NCBI GenBank assembly: GCA_904502285.1
Contig: CAJGEC010000006.1
Location: 1 to 64,000 of the forward strand
Source: an uncultured Alistipes sp.
GTDB lineage: Bacteria; Bacteroidota; Bacteroidia; Bacteroidales; Rikenellaceae
Direction: 5' to 3'
Length of the DNA: 64,000 nt
The notes beneath the pieces are model-generated. The model did no database searches. It was given only the letters and a program-made list of their open reading frames with translations, and was not told the DNA's origin. A program made the translations under genes and the position numbers. This document shows positions 18,410-26,794 of the stretch, piece by piece (position 1 is the first letter of the stretch; the number at the start of each line of letters is the position of its first letter).

Positions 18410-18433
18410 AGTGTATTACTCAACTAATACACT
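18410..18433. promoter_or_regulatory. YtrA-type GntR operator, barrel-gene side
   Basis: Perfect 9-bp inverted repeat AGTGTATTA / TAATACACT separated by CTCAAC. It begins 1 nt downstream of the -7 element of the leftward promoter, so it covers the expected transcription start. It differs from the operator at 18588-18609 (read on the opposite strand) by a single base within the 22-nt core. The GTGTA...TACAC form agrees with known YtrA-subfamily sites, and a YtrA-type regulator is encoded at 20189. Confidence 0.85.
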
Positions 18434-18434
18434 G

Positions 18435-18466
18435 CAAATATAAATCCTATATTTTATTTTACCAAA
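18435..18466 (-). promoter_or_regulatory. Promoter of the barrel-GIN operon
   Basis: On the minus strand: TTTG (18463-18466), 20-nt spacer, TATATTTG (18435-18442). Full match to the Bacteroidota consensus. The palindromic operator abuts its downstream end. Confidence 0.85.
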
Positions 18467-18554
18467 TTTTAATAAGAAAAATTTTAAAATAATATTTATA
18501 CCATATAATATATTAGATTAGGATGTGATTTTTAGAAAAAAAATGAGAAAAATA

Positions 18555-18585
18555 TTTGGAGATTCAAAAAATGGCTGTATCTTTG
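18555..18585 (+). promoter_or_regulatory. Promoter of the ABC-GntR operon
   Basis: TTTG (18555-18558), 19-nt spacer, TATCTTTG (18578-18585). The operator at 18588-18609 starts 2 nt downstream, the same geometry as in the opposite promoter. Confidence 0.87.
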
Positions 18586-18587
18586 CA

Positions 18588-18609
18588 GTGTATTAGTTAA
18601 GTAATACAC
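18588..18609. promoter_or_regulatory. YtrA-type GntR operator, ABC side
   Basis: Perfect 8-bp inverted repeat GTGTATTA / TAATACAC with spacer GTTAAG. Relative to its own promoter it has the same orientation as the barrel-side operator. Expected role: autorepression by the GntR protein encoded third in this operon. Confidence 0.85.
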
Positions 18610-18639
18610 AACGACGGCTTAGTTAAATAATAAAATAGT

Positions 18640-19473
18640 ATGGCTATGATTAGGATTGAATCGCTGACGTTTGGCTATACCTTGCGACACAAGGTGCTGA
18701 ACAATATATCGCTCTCGTTGGGCGAGGGACATATTCACGGTCTGCTTGGCTGCAACGGCATTGGCAAGACTACGCTTCTAAAGATTATCTGCGGTATTAT
18801 GCGCCCCGATAGAGGTGGCGTGAGTGTTGATAACGTAGACCCTATGCGTCGTAAGCCTGAGACCTTCAGTAACCTCATTATCATCCCCGAAGAGTTCGAC
18901 CTGCCCAATATCTCGTTGTTGCACTTCGCTAAGATTACCTCGCCGTTCTACCCACGCTTCGACATTGGTGCTATGCGAGGCTACTGCCAGGAGTTGGGTG
19001 TAAATCCTGAGGAGCGACTTCACACAATGTCGATGGGTCAGCGCAAGAAGGCCTATATCGCCTTTGCCTTGGCTTGCAACGTCAAGATGCTTCTTATGGA
19101 TGAACCTACCAATGGTCTCGATATTCCGTCGAAGAGTGTCTTTCGTAGATTGTTGGCTGGCTATGTTGATGAGAGCCGTATGGTTATCATCTCAACCCAC
19201 CAGGTGGCAGATGTGGAATCGCTCCTCGACAATATCGTAGTCCTCGACTCGCAGGGTGTGGCCCTCAATGCCACCACCTCGGAGATATGCTCGAAGCTGA
19301 AGTTTGGCAAGGCTGAGGAGGGTGATGAAGTTATCTACTCCGAGCGCACCATTTCGGGTGATATGGCCGTGTCGTTGAATAGAGAGGGTGAGGACACACA
19401 GCTAAGCATCGAGCTGTTGTTCAATGCCACCACTGCTAACCGCGATGCTATTGCAGCAATCTTTAATAAGTAG
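18640..19473 (+). CDS. ABC transporter ATP-binding protein (YtrB-like)
   Basis: 277 residues. Walker A GCNGIGKT (37-44), signature MSMGQRKK in place of LSGGQ, Walker B MLLMDEP followed by NGLD, and H-loop ISTH. The extra C-terminal segment of about 60 residues is typical of ATPases that work with a separate small permease. Start ATG 18640; ATG 18646 (MIRIESL) is an alternative. It is first in an operon with a permease (5-nt gap) and a YtrA-type GntR repressor. Such sets respond to cell-envelope stress in other bacteria; the substrate here is unknown. Confidence 0.9.
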   Translation: MAMIRIESLTFGYTLRHKVLNNISLSLGEGHIHGLLGCNGIGKTTLLKIICGIMRPDRGGVSVDNVDPMRRKPETFSNLIIIPEEFDLPNISLLHFAKITSPFYPRFDIGAMRGYCQELGVNPEERLHTMSMGQRKKAYIAFALACNVKMLLMDEPTNGLDIPSKSVFRRLLAGYVDESRMVIISTHQVADVESLLDNIVVLDSQGVALNATTSEICSKLKFGKAEEGDEVIYSERTISGDMAVSLNREGEDTQLSIELLFNATTANRDAIAAIFNK

Positions 19474-19478
19474 GAGTT

Positions 19479-20186
19479 ATGAAGAGTTTTTCGTTGAGTC
19501 GCGTAGCGCAGTATGCTCGCTACCACTATGTTACTGAGTCTCGCAGCTATGTGTGGAATTGGTTGACTATGTTTGGACTACCACTGCTCTTTGCGATAAT
19601 GAGTCGCGATGCCTCGACGGTTATGGCTTTGTCGGTGGTCTGTTATGCTGTGAGTGCCTTTGTGGTACCTTTGCGCACGATTAACCCTCTGCGTACCAGA
19701 GGTAAGAACGTCTTGGCTATGTCGCTCCCTGTGTCGAATGAGGAGCGTTGGGTCTTTATGCTCTTCGACTTGGCTGTGGTTATGCCATTGGTCATAGGTG
19801 TTACTATGGTGTTGGCAACCCTCTGTGCCTCGTTCTTTGACCCAGGTTGTAGCGTGGAGGCGCTTCTGAATGAGGAGTTTGACTATATCTTTGCATTTGA
19901 ATCCTATGTGGCAATGCAGATAGTGGCATCACTGTCGCTCCTTGTGGGTCTGTTGTCGCGACGCATTGCGCTCACCTATTCCTTGCTTTTCTTAGGCTTT
20001 GTTCTATTTCTGCGTGTGATGGTATTCTTCCTCGAAACTGTTGATTGGGAAAGTTTCTATACCATTACGATAGAGGTAGATAGCCAAACGGTTGAGACTA
20101 TTTTGAAGGTTGTTTTTGGTCTCATTCCCGTACTGCTCTATGGTTTTAGTTACTTGGCCTTGCGCCGTCGTCAAATGAAGTGGTAG
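19479..20186 (+). CDS. ABC transporter permease, six-helix type
   Basis: 235 residues with about six hydrophobic segments (around residues 28-45, 48-65, 85-112, 140-165, 168-192, 205-227), no signal peptide and no soluble domain. No named family is certain, but position between the ATPase and GntR genes and the size fit the membrane half of a YtrBC-like exporter. Its stop codon TAG overlaps the ribosome-binding region of the regulator, whose ATG is 2 nt later. Confidence 0.8.
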   Translation: MKSFSLSRVAQYARYHYVTESRSYVWNWLTMFGLPLLFAIMSRDASTVMALSVVCYAVSAFVVPLRTINPLRTRGKNVLAMSLPVSNEERWVFMLFDLAVVMPLVIGVTMVLATLCASFFDPGCSVEALLNEEFDYIFAFESYVAMQIVASLSLLVGLLSRRIALTYSLLFLGFVLFLRVMVFFLETVDWESFYTITIEVDSQTVETILKVVFGLIPVLLYGFSYLALRRRQMKW

Positions 20187-20188
20187 TT

Positions 20189-20536
20189 ATGATACAGTTT
20201 ACCCAAGAGAAGCCTATATGGCGACAGATATACGAGCTTATCGCTATGCGCATACTGTCGGGCGAATGGCCTGAGGGTAGCCGTATAGTCTCGGTGAGGG
20301 AGTTGGCCTCGACCATTGGAGTCAATCCCAATACCGTTATGCGCAGTTACGAACGCTTGGAGGCAGATGGCATCATCTTTAACCGCCGAGGTATCGGTTT
20401 CTTCGTTGCCGAGGGTGCTAAGGATGATATCAAGCAGCTCGAACGTAAGAAGTTTATGGATGAGGAGTTGCCCAAACTCAAGGAGCGTCTGGGCTACATT
20501 GGTCTAACGATCGACGTTAGGGTAGATAACCTATAG
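20189..20536 (+). CDS. YtrA-subfamily GntR transcriptional regulator
   Basis: 115 residues from ATG 20189; an in-frame GTG at 20180 inside the previous gene is less likely. Winged helix-turn-helix: PIWRQIYELIAMRILSGEW, then VSVRELASTIGVNPNTVMRSY, then ADGIIFNRRGIGFFVA. The short C-terminal tail of about 45 residues, with no ligand-binding domain, is characteristic of YtrA-type GntR repressors that sit with ABC genes. The two matching palindromes upstream of the operon and of the divergent barrel gene are its likely targets. Confidence 0.92.
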   Translation: MIQFTQEKPIWRQIYELIAMRILSGEWPEGSRIVSVRELASTIGVNPNTVMRSYERLEADGIIFNRRGIGFFVAEGAKDDIKQLERKKFMDEELPKLKERLGYIGLTIDVRVDNL

Positions 20537-20556
20537 TCGAATAACATTGGTTTGGT

Positions 20557-20590
20557 AGAGGGTGTCCCTTTCGGGATGCCCTCTCTTTTT
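20557..20590 (+). terminator. Terminator of the ABC-GntR operon
   Basis: AGAGGG-T-GTCCC-TTTC-GGGAT-GCCCTCT hairpin followed by CTTTTTG, 20 nt past the GntR stop. Confidence 0.9.
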
Positions 20591-20621
20591 GTGTCTGTGG
20601 GATATCTTCTTCATTGTCACA

Positions 20622-20642
20622 AAACTCCTTAAATTCCCTAAA
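20622..20642 (-). repeat. Dispersed intergenic repeat, copy 1
   Basis: The minus strand here is identical over 21 nt to plus-strand 36634-36654. The unit is built of 9-mers of the form TTTAGGGAA / TTTAAGGAG. It lies in the gap between the ABC-GntR terminator and the plsC promoter. Confidence 0.7.
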
Positions 20643-20777
20643 TTCCCAGATCTATCTCCCCTTGCGCTGTTAGATTCTGTGTTGTGGAATGCTCTAATAA
20701 TGGATAGGGTAGGTTTAGCCTACGATTTTTTCGATATTTAATGGTCGAAATTTGCGCGTTTTTCAAAGAAAAATTCG

Positions 20778-20785
20778 TATCTTTG
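20778..20785 (+). promoter_or_regulatory. -7 element for plsC
   Basis: TATCTTTG, 38 nt before the plsC ATG. A TTTG at 20751-20754 is 23 nt upstream, slightly far for a -33. This promoter excludes the upstream in-frame start at 20752. Confidence 0.65.
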
Positions 20786-20823
20786 CAAAATTGAGTAAAT
20801 ATCGAATACAAACAGCGTTTATT

Positions 20824-21558
20824 ATGTTAACAATACTCTTTTACCTACTGATGTTAGTTGTGGCGGTAGTGCTATACGTAGCCTCATTTATCGCCTTGGT
20901 TGTCTGCTATCCATTTGATAAAAAGCGCGTTGTGGTGCATACCTTGTCGAAGTGGATTACCGACGTATTCTTCAACTTACCACCATTTACGGGCCGCGAC
21001 GTTATCGGCTTGGAAAATATCGACCCGAATAAGGCATACGTCATAGTGTTGAACCACAACTCTATGGTCGATATTATGAGTATCTACAACCTTCCGTTGG
21101 TGTTCAAGTGGGTGTCGAAGAAGGAGGTCTACCGCATCCCTATCGTGGGTCGCCTGTTGTTTGCCCACGGTGATATCGTCATCAACCGTGCCAGTGCCAA
21201 GGAGGCTATGCAGTTGGTGCATCAGCGCGGTAAGGAGTGGTTGGCTAAGGGTGCTTCGGTCTCTATCTTCCCAGAGGGTACGCGCTCTAAGGATGGAGAG
21301 ATTCACAACTTCAAGGCGGGAGCCTTTATCTTGGCTAAGGATGCAGGCGTACCTATTTTGCCTATCGTGTTGGATGGTACGACCACTGTGGTACGTAAGG
21401 GTTGGTTGATGAATTGGCGCAATAGGGTCACCATTAAAGTCCTCCCAGAGATATCTGCCGAGGAGGTTGCCCAGCGAGATATCAAGGATGTTATGACTTC
21501 GGTGCGTCAGGATATGGTCGATGCTTTGGCCGAGGTTAGAGCCTCGAAGCGTGCATAA
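20824..21558 (+). CDS. plsC: 1-acyl-sn-glycerol-3-phosphate acyltransferase
   Basis: 244 residues from ATG 20824. An N-terminal membrane segment (about 1-30) is followed by the acyltransferase domain: NHNSMVD (H-x4-D catalytic motif, about residue 78), the GDIVINR region, FPEGTRS, and the late PILPIVLDGT motif. It adds the second acyl chain to lysophosphatidic acid at the inner membrane, giving phosphatidic acid. It stands alone upstream of parE with an 82-nt gap. Confidence 0.93.
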   Translation: MLTILFYLLMLVVAVVLYVASFIALVVCYPFDKKRVVVHTLSKWITDVFFNLPPFTGRDVIGLENIDPNKAYVIVLNHNSMVDIMSIYNLPLVFKWVSKKEVYRIPIVGRLLFAHGDIVINRASAKEAMQLVHQRGKEWLAKGASVSIFPEGTRSKDGEIHNFKAGAFILAKDAGVPILPIVLDGTTTVVRKGWLMNWRNRVTIKVLPEISAEEVAQRDIKDVMTSVRQDMVDALAEVRASKRA

Positions 21559-21640
21559 CCCTTTGGAGTATGACGAGAGTTGTCGGTGAGAAGTTGTAGT
21601 TTTGTAGCCAAAAGAGAAGAGAATAAGAGAAAAGAGATAT

Positions 21641-23518
21641 ATGGCAGAGTTGAATATGACAAATAATTCGGCAGTGGAGTATAACGACGATGCGATTGTC
21701 ACCCTGTCGCCCCGCGAACATATACGCCTACGTCCAGGTATGTATATCGGTAAGTTGGGCGATGGCTCGGAGGCCGATGGAGGTATCTACGTCTTGTTGA
21801 AGGAGGTTGTGGATAACTCTATCGACGAGTTTGTGATGGGTGCTGGTAAGCGCATAGAGATTACCGTCGAGGGTGATAAGGTCACCGTCAGAGACTATGG
21901 TCGCGGTATTCCGTTGGAGTCGTTGTCGGATGCTGTGAGCAAGATGAATACGGGTGGTAAGTATGGTGGTGATGCCTTCAAAAATTCGGTGGGTCTGAAT
22001 GGTGTGGGTGTCAAGGCCGTGAATATGCTTTCGAGCCACTTCCTTGCCCGTTCGGTGCGTAATGGTGAGTCTCGCACCGTGACCTTCTCGCAGGGTCTTG
22101 AGGTTACTGACCGTAGGGAGAGTAACGTCGCAGAGGCTAATGGTACCTATGTGGAGTTTGTGGCCGACAGGGAGGTCTTTGGCGAGTATGCCTTCAATAT
22201 GGAGTATGTCGAGCAGATGGTCAAGAACTACTCCTACCTCAACCTCGGACTTACTATCGTGCTAAATGGCAAGCCCTATATCTCGAAGAATGGTCTTTTG
22301 GATTTGGTCAATGATAACTTGCAGAGTGAGCCCCTCTATGCCCCAATACATATCGTGGGTGAGGATATGGAGATTGTCATTACGCACGGCAACGGCTATG
22401 GCGAGGCCTACTACTCCTTCGTCAATGGCCAGTACACCCCTCAGGGTGGTACACACCAGGCAGCATTCCGTGAGGCTATCGTAAAGACCCTCAAGGAGTT
22501 CTATCGCAAGGATTATGAGCCTGCCGACATCCGTACCTCCATCATCGCAGCGATATCTATCAAGGTGAGCAACCCTGTCTTCGAGTCGCAGACTAAGGTG
22601 AAACTCGGCTCACGCGATAAGGAGGAGGGTGTCACCATTCGCCAGTTTGTGGGCGACTTCCTCTCAGTGAACTTGGATAACTACCTCCATAAGAACCTCG
22701 ACGTGGCGCAGACCCTACAGCGCAAGATTGTGGATAACGAGAAGGAGCGCAAGGCTATCTCTGGTGTCCAGAAGAAGGCCCGTGAGGTGGCAAAGAAGGT
22801 GTCGCTCAACAACAAGAAGTTGCGCGACTGCAAGATACACTATACCGATAAGAGTGAGTTGGCCGAGCAGACGATGATCTTCATTACCGAGGGTAATTCG
22901 GCTTCGGGTTCTATCACATCGAGTCGTGACCCCCGTACTCAGGCCGTCTTCTCGTTGCGTGGTAAGCCCCTCAACTGCTATGGCTTGACCAAGCGTGTGG
23001 TCTACGAGAACGAGGAGTTCAATCTCCTGCAGGCAGCGCTCAACATCGAGGAGGATATGGATAACTTGCGCTATAATAAGGTTATCATTGCCACCGATGC
23101 CGATGTCGATGGTATGCATATACGTATGCTTCTGACCTCGTTCTTCTTGCAGTTCTTCCCCGATATCATCCGTCTGGGTCACCTCTATATTCTTCAGACG
23201 CCACTCTTCCGTGTGCGCAACAAGAAGGAGACCCACTACTGCTATAGCGAGGATGAGCGTATGGTGGCGGTGAAGAGGTGTGGTGCCCAGGCCGAGATTA
23301 CTCGATTCAAGGGTCTTGGTGAGATTTCGGCCCAGGAGTTCAAGGAGTTCATTGGTGAGGGTATGCGCTTGGATAAGGTGCGCCTGACCAAGGAGGATCC
23401 AATCAGCGACCTGCTGGAGTTCTATATGGGTAAGAATACCCCCGACCGTAAGGATTTTGTTGTTAGCAACTTGCGAGTGGAGGAGGATATTATCGAAAAC
23501 CTGAAAATGATTAACTAA
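21641..23518 (+). CDS. parE: DNA topoisomerase IV subunit B (ParE)
   Basis: 625 residues. GHKL ATPase: VVDNSIDEF (catalytic-base and Asn helix), VRDYGRGIP, and GLNGVGVKAVNML lid. Transducer domain about 230-400. TOPRIM: ITEGNSASG and TDADVDGMHIRMLL. A shorter C-terminus than most GyrB proteins and adjacency to a ParC-type subunit support topo IV over gyrase; gyrA lies separately at 49.7 kb. The stop overlaps the parC start (TAATG), so the two subunits are translationally coupled. Confidence 0.9.
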   Translation: MAELNMTNNSAVEYNDDAIVTLSPREHIRLRPGMYIGKLGDGSEADGGIYVLLKEVVDNSIDEFVMGAGKRIEITVEGDKVTVRDYGRGIPLESLSDAVSKMNTGGKYGGDAFKNSVGLNGVGVKAVNMLSSHFLARSVRNGESRTVTFSQGLEVTDRRESNVAEANGTYVEFVADREVFGEYAFNMEYVEQMVKNYSYLNLGLTIVLNGKPYISKNGLLDLVNDNLQSEPLYAPIHIVGEDMEIVITHGNGYGEAYYSFVNGQYTPQGGTHQAAFREAIVKTLKEFYRKDYEPADIRTSIIAAISIKVSNPVFESQTKVKLGSRDKEEGVTIRQFVGDFLSVNLDNYLHKNLDVAQTLQRKIVDNEKERKAISGVQKKAREVAKKVSLNNKKLRDCKIHYTDKSELAEQTMIFITEGNSASGSITSSRDPRTQAVFSLRGKPLNCYGLTKRVVYENEEFNLLQAALNIEEDMDNLRYNKVIIATDADVDGMHIRMLLTSFFLQFFPDIIRLGHLYILQTPLFRVRNKKETHYCYSEDERMVAVKRCGAQAEITRFKGLGEISAQEFKEFIGEGMRLDKVRLTKEDPISDLLEFYMGKNTPDRKDFVVSNLRVEEDIIENLKMIN

Positions 23519-26250
23519 TGGAGGATAACAAAGATATACAGAGTGTAGAGGAGTCTCAGGAGATTGAATCTCAGGATGTCGAGGCTATGGATGAGGCGCC
23601 CAAGGGTAAGTATGGTGGGCTAACCACGGCAGATGATAGTATGCGTCGCCTTACGGGTATGTACAAGAATTGGTTCTTGGACTATGCCTCTTATGTTATC
23701 CTTGAGCGTGCCGTTCCCCATTTGGAGGATGGCTTGAAGCCTGTTCAGCGTCGTATTCTCCACGCTATGAAGTGTGTTGAGGATGGTCGCTTCAACAAGG
23801 TTGCTAATGTTGTGGGTCAGGCTATGCAGTACCACCCCCACGGTGATGCCTCTATCAAGGATGCCTTGGTACAGCTCGGCCAGAAGGGTCTGCTAATCGA
23901 TATGCAGGGTAACTGGGGAAATATCCTCACGGGTGACGAGGCTGCTGCGGCCCGTTATATCGAGGCTCGCTTGTCGAAGTTTGCCCTCGATGTGGTCTAC
24001 AACAAGAAGACTACCGAGTGGATGTTGGCATACGATGGTCGTAAGGAGGAGCCAGTGACGCTCCCCGTGAAGTTCCCCTTGCTCTTGGCTCAGGGAGCTG
24101 ATGGTATCGCCGTAGGTTTGGCCTCAAAGATTCTGCCCCACAACTTCGTGGAGCTTATCAACGCCTCTATTGCCTACCTTCGTGGCGAGGAGTTTATGCT
24201 GTTACCCGACTTCCAGACGGGAGGTATTATGGATGCCACGAACTATAACGATGGCCTTCGCGGAGGCTCGGTCCGTGTTCGTGCGCGCATCTCGAAGATT
24301 GACAAGCGCACGCTTGCCATTACGGAGATTCCATTTACCACAACCTCGGAGTCTATCAAGGAGTCTATTATCAAGGCCAACGACAAGGGTAAGATAAAGA
24401 TTAAGAAGGTTGATGATAATACGGCCGAGAAGGTAGAGATTGTAATTCAGGTTGCCCAGGACGAGTCGTCGGATAAGACTATCGATGCGTTGTATGCCTT
24501 CACCGACTGCGAGGTCTCTATCTCGCCAAATGCCTGTGTCATTCTGGATAATAAGCCTGTCTTTATGGGTGTTAGCGACATCTTGCGCTACTCTACGGAC
24601 CACACCAAGGGGTTGCTCAAGCGCGAGTTGGAGATTAAACTCGACGAGTTGAATGGGGCTTGGCACGCAGCATCGTTGGAGCGTATCTTCATCGAGAATA
24701 AGCTCTACCAACTTATCGAGGGTTGTCGCACTCGTGAGGCTGCCTACGAGGCTGTGGATAAGGGTCTTGAACCATTCAAGAAGTTGTTGCGTAGGGAGGT
24801 TACTCTGGAGGATGTACAGCGACTCACGGAGTTGAAATTCATCCGTATCTCGCGCTACGACTCGGAGAAGGCCGACAATGAGATTAAGCAGATCGAGGCC
24901 GACATCAAGCATACGAAGTATGACTTGGAACACCTCGTTGATTATACCATCGCCTACTTCGAGCGCATCAAAGAGAAGTATGGCCAGGGTAAGGAGCGAC
25001 GCACCGAGATTCGCGCCTTCGACACCATTGAGGCTTGGAAGGTGGCATCGACCAACGCAAAACTCTATGTGGATCGTGCCGAGGGCTTCTTCGGTATGGG
25101 TAAGAGTATGAAGGATGCGGAGTTTGTCTGCGACTGCTCGAATTTGGACGATGTTATCATCATCCTCAAGGATGGCCGATATAAGATTACGAAGATTGGC
25201 GAGAAGGCCTTCTTCGACAAAGGCATATTATATATAGGTATATATAAGCGTAACGACGAGCGCACCATCTATAATGTGCTCTACCGCGATGGCCGTGGTG
25301 GCGCTATTATGATGAAGCGATGTGCCATTAAGTCGATTACGCGCGATAAGGAGTATGACTTGACAAAGGGTACGCCAAAGAGCGAGTTGTTGTACCTCTC
25401 GGTGAACCCTAATGGTGAGGCCGAGGTGCTGAGAATCTATCTGCGCCCACGTGCCCGTTTGAAGAAGTGTATCCTCGATATCGACCTCTCGACCTTGGCT
25501 ATCAAGGGTCGCCAGAGTGTGGGTAACTTGGTTACGCGCTACTCCATCAATAAGATTATCCTCAAGGAGCGTGGCACCTCTACCCTCGGAGGTCAGAACG
25601 TGTGGTACGACGAGGATGTACGTCGCCTCAATGCCGATGGCCGTGGCCAATTGCTCGGCGAGTTCAAGGGCGATGACAAGATTGTGGTTTGGACCGCTAA
25701 GAATCAGTACTATGTTACGGGTTATGACCTCCAGCAACACTTCCCCGACGACACCATTCGTGTCGAGCGTTTCGTGGCCGAGAGGGTCTATGCCTTGTGC
25801 TACTACGATGGTGAGCAGAAGTACTACTATATGAAGCGCTTCACGTTGGAGAGTGGCGACAAGACCCAGTACTTCTTGGATGAGGGCGCACCAATGAAGA
25901 TGGTGGCCTTGACCTACTGCAAGGGTGCAAAACTTGAGGTCGTCTTTGGTGGTAACCACGAGCATCGCCCTGCGGAGTTGGTCGATGTTGATGAGTTTAT
26001 CGGCGTTAAGAGCCATAGGGCCAGGGGTAAGCGCATTACGACATACGATGTGGCATCGTTGAAGTTTATCGAGCCAGAGATAGCGGAGGAGGAACTCCTG
26101 GAGGATGAGGATGTCGCTATGGATGACGAGGTGTTGGATGTTGCCGATATCTTGGGCGACGACATCAAGGCTAACCCACAGGTCGATTACGACAGCCGTC
26201 CTGAGGGTGATGATGTAGGCTTCTCAGCTTCGCAGTTGGACCTATTCTAA
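23518..26250 (+). CDS. parC: DNA topoisomerase IV subunit A (ParC)
   Basis: 910 residues. After an acidic 40-residue leader comes the breakage-reunion domain: LKPVQRRILHAM, HPHGDASIKDAL, and AAAARYIEARL with the active-site Tyr. A coiled-coil region lies at about 430-500 and a divergent C-terminal beta-pinwheel follows. No Q-R-R-G-G-K-G GyrA box is visible, in contrast to the gyrA product in this window, supporting the decatenase role. The acidic tail ends SQLDLF. The shikimate kinase gene follows within 20 nt. Confidence 0.9.
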   Translation: MEDNKDIQSVEESQEIESQDVEAMDEAPKGKYGGLTTADDSMRRLTGMYKNWFLDYASYVILERAVPHLEDGLKPVQRRILHAMKCVEDGRFNKVANVVGQAMQYHPHGDASIKDALVQLGQKGLLIDMQGNWGNILTGDEAAAARYIEARLSKFALDVVYNKKTTEWMLAYDGRKEEPVTLPVKFPLLLAQGADGIAVGLASKILPHNFVELINASIAYLRGEEFMLLPDFQTGGIMDATNYNDGLRGGSVRVRARISKIDKRTLAITEIPFTTTSESIKESIIKANDKGKIKIKKVDDNTAEKVEIVIQVAQDESSDKTIDALYAFTDCEVSISPNACVILDNKPVFMGVSDILRYSTDHTKGLLKRELEIKLDELNGAWHAASLERIFIENKLYQLIEGCRTREAAYEAVDKGLEPFKKLLRREVTLEDVQRLTELKFIRISRYDSEKADNEIKQIEADIKHTKYDLEHLVDYTIAYFERIKEKYGQGKERRTEIRAFDTIEAWKVASTNAKLYVDRAEGFFGMGKSMKDAEFVCDCSNLDDVIIILKDGRYKITKIGEKAFFDKGILYIGIYKRNDERTIYNVLYRDGRGGAIMMKRCAIKSITRDKEYDLTKGTPKSELLYLSVNPNGEAEVLRIYLRPRARLKKCILDIDLSTLAIKGRQSVGNLVTRYSINKIILKERGTSTLGGQNVWYDEDVRRLNADGRGQLLGEFKGDDKIVVWTAKNQYYVTGYDLQQHFPDDTIRVERFVAERVYALCYYDGEQKYYYMKRFTLESGDKTQYFLDEGAPMKMVALTYCKGAKLEVVFGGNHEHRPAELVDVDEFIGVKSHRARGKRITTYDVASLKFIEPEIAEEELLEDEDVAMDDEVLDVADILGDDIKANPQVDYDSRPEGDDVGFSASQLDLF

Positions 26251-26266
26251 AGTGGGGGGGAGTGGT

Positions 26267-26785
26267 ATGATTCTCTTCTTGGTGGGATATGCAGGCTCTG
26301 GTAAGAGTTCGTTGGGCAAGCGCCTTCAGCGAGCCCTCGGTCTCCGTTTGGTCGATACCGACAAACTCGTTGAGCGCAGCGAGGGTGCTACGGTGGCCGA
26401 TATCTTCTACTACCAGGGTGAGGAGTACTTCCGTTGTGCCGAGCGTGATGTTATAGAGGCTCTTGTTGCCGATGGCTTCGAGGGTATCGTTGCCACGGGC
26501 GGAGGGCTTGCCGTGTGGCGCGACAATATGGAGCGAATGAATAGGGTGGGTACGACGATATACCTTAGGCGTAGCCCCGAACAGATTCTTTCGCGCCTGA
26601 CGGAGTATGGCCGAAATAAGAGACCTATGTTTCGTGGTAAGAGCGACGAGGAACTCTTGGCCTTTATGCACGAGCAACTCACTCTGCGTGAGCCCTTCTA
26701 TGAGCGTGCCGAGTTGGTCATCGACTGCAATAGGATTAGCGACGAGGAGGTTGTGGAGAGGATTATAGAGTATATTAAGGCGTAA
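26267..26785 (+). CDS. aroK: Shikimate kinase
   Basis: 172 residues from ATG 26267, preceded by GGGGGGAGTG, an unusually strong ribosome-binding stretch for this genome. An in-frame GTG at 26252 is unlikely. P-loop GYAGSGKSSLG, shikimate-binding DTDKLVE, GGGLAVW and the R-P-M-F lid are all present. It phosphorylates shikimate in aromatic amino-acid synthesis. It sits between parC and murI in the same direction. Confidence 0.93.
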   Translation: MILFLVGYAGSGKSSLGKRLQRALGLRLVDTDKLVERSEGATVADIFYYQGEEYFRCAERDVIEALVADGFEGIVATGGGLAVWRDNMERMNRVGTTIYLRRSPEQILSRLTEYGRNKRPMFRGKSDEELLAFMHEQLTLREPFYERAELVIDCNRISDEEVVERIIEYIKA

Positions 26786-26794
26786 GCGTAGAGT

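Larger units (their letters stand above)
18329..18639. other. 311-nt divergent regulatory region
   Basis: No gene is seen. The region is AT-rich and holds two outward-facing promoters, each followed immediately by a long palindrome (18410-18433 and 18588-18609). Between them (18467-18554) is A/T-rich filler without recognisable sites. Long leaders are implied: roughly 100 nt to the barrel gene and about 50 nt to the ABC gene. Confidence 0.85.

Noticed and set aside
18434..18577. A small RNA gene between the divergent promoters
   Set aside because: The stretch is AT-rich and unstructured, with no terminator or promoter of its own beyond the two outward-facing ones.
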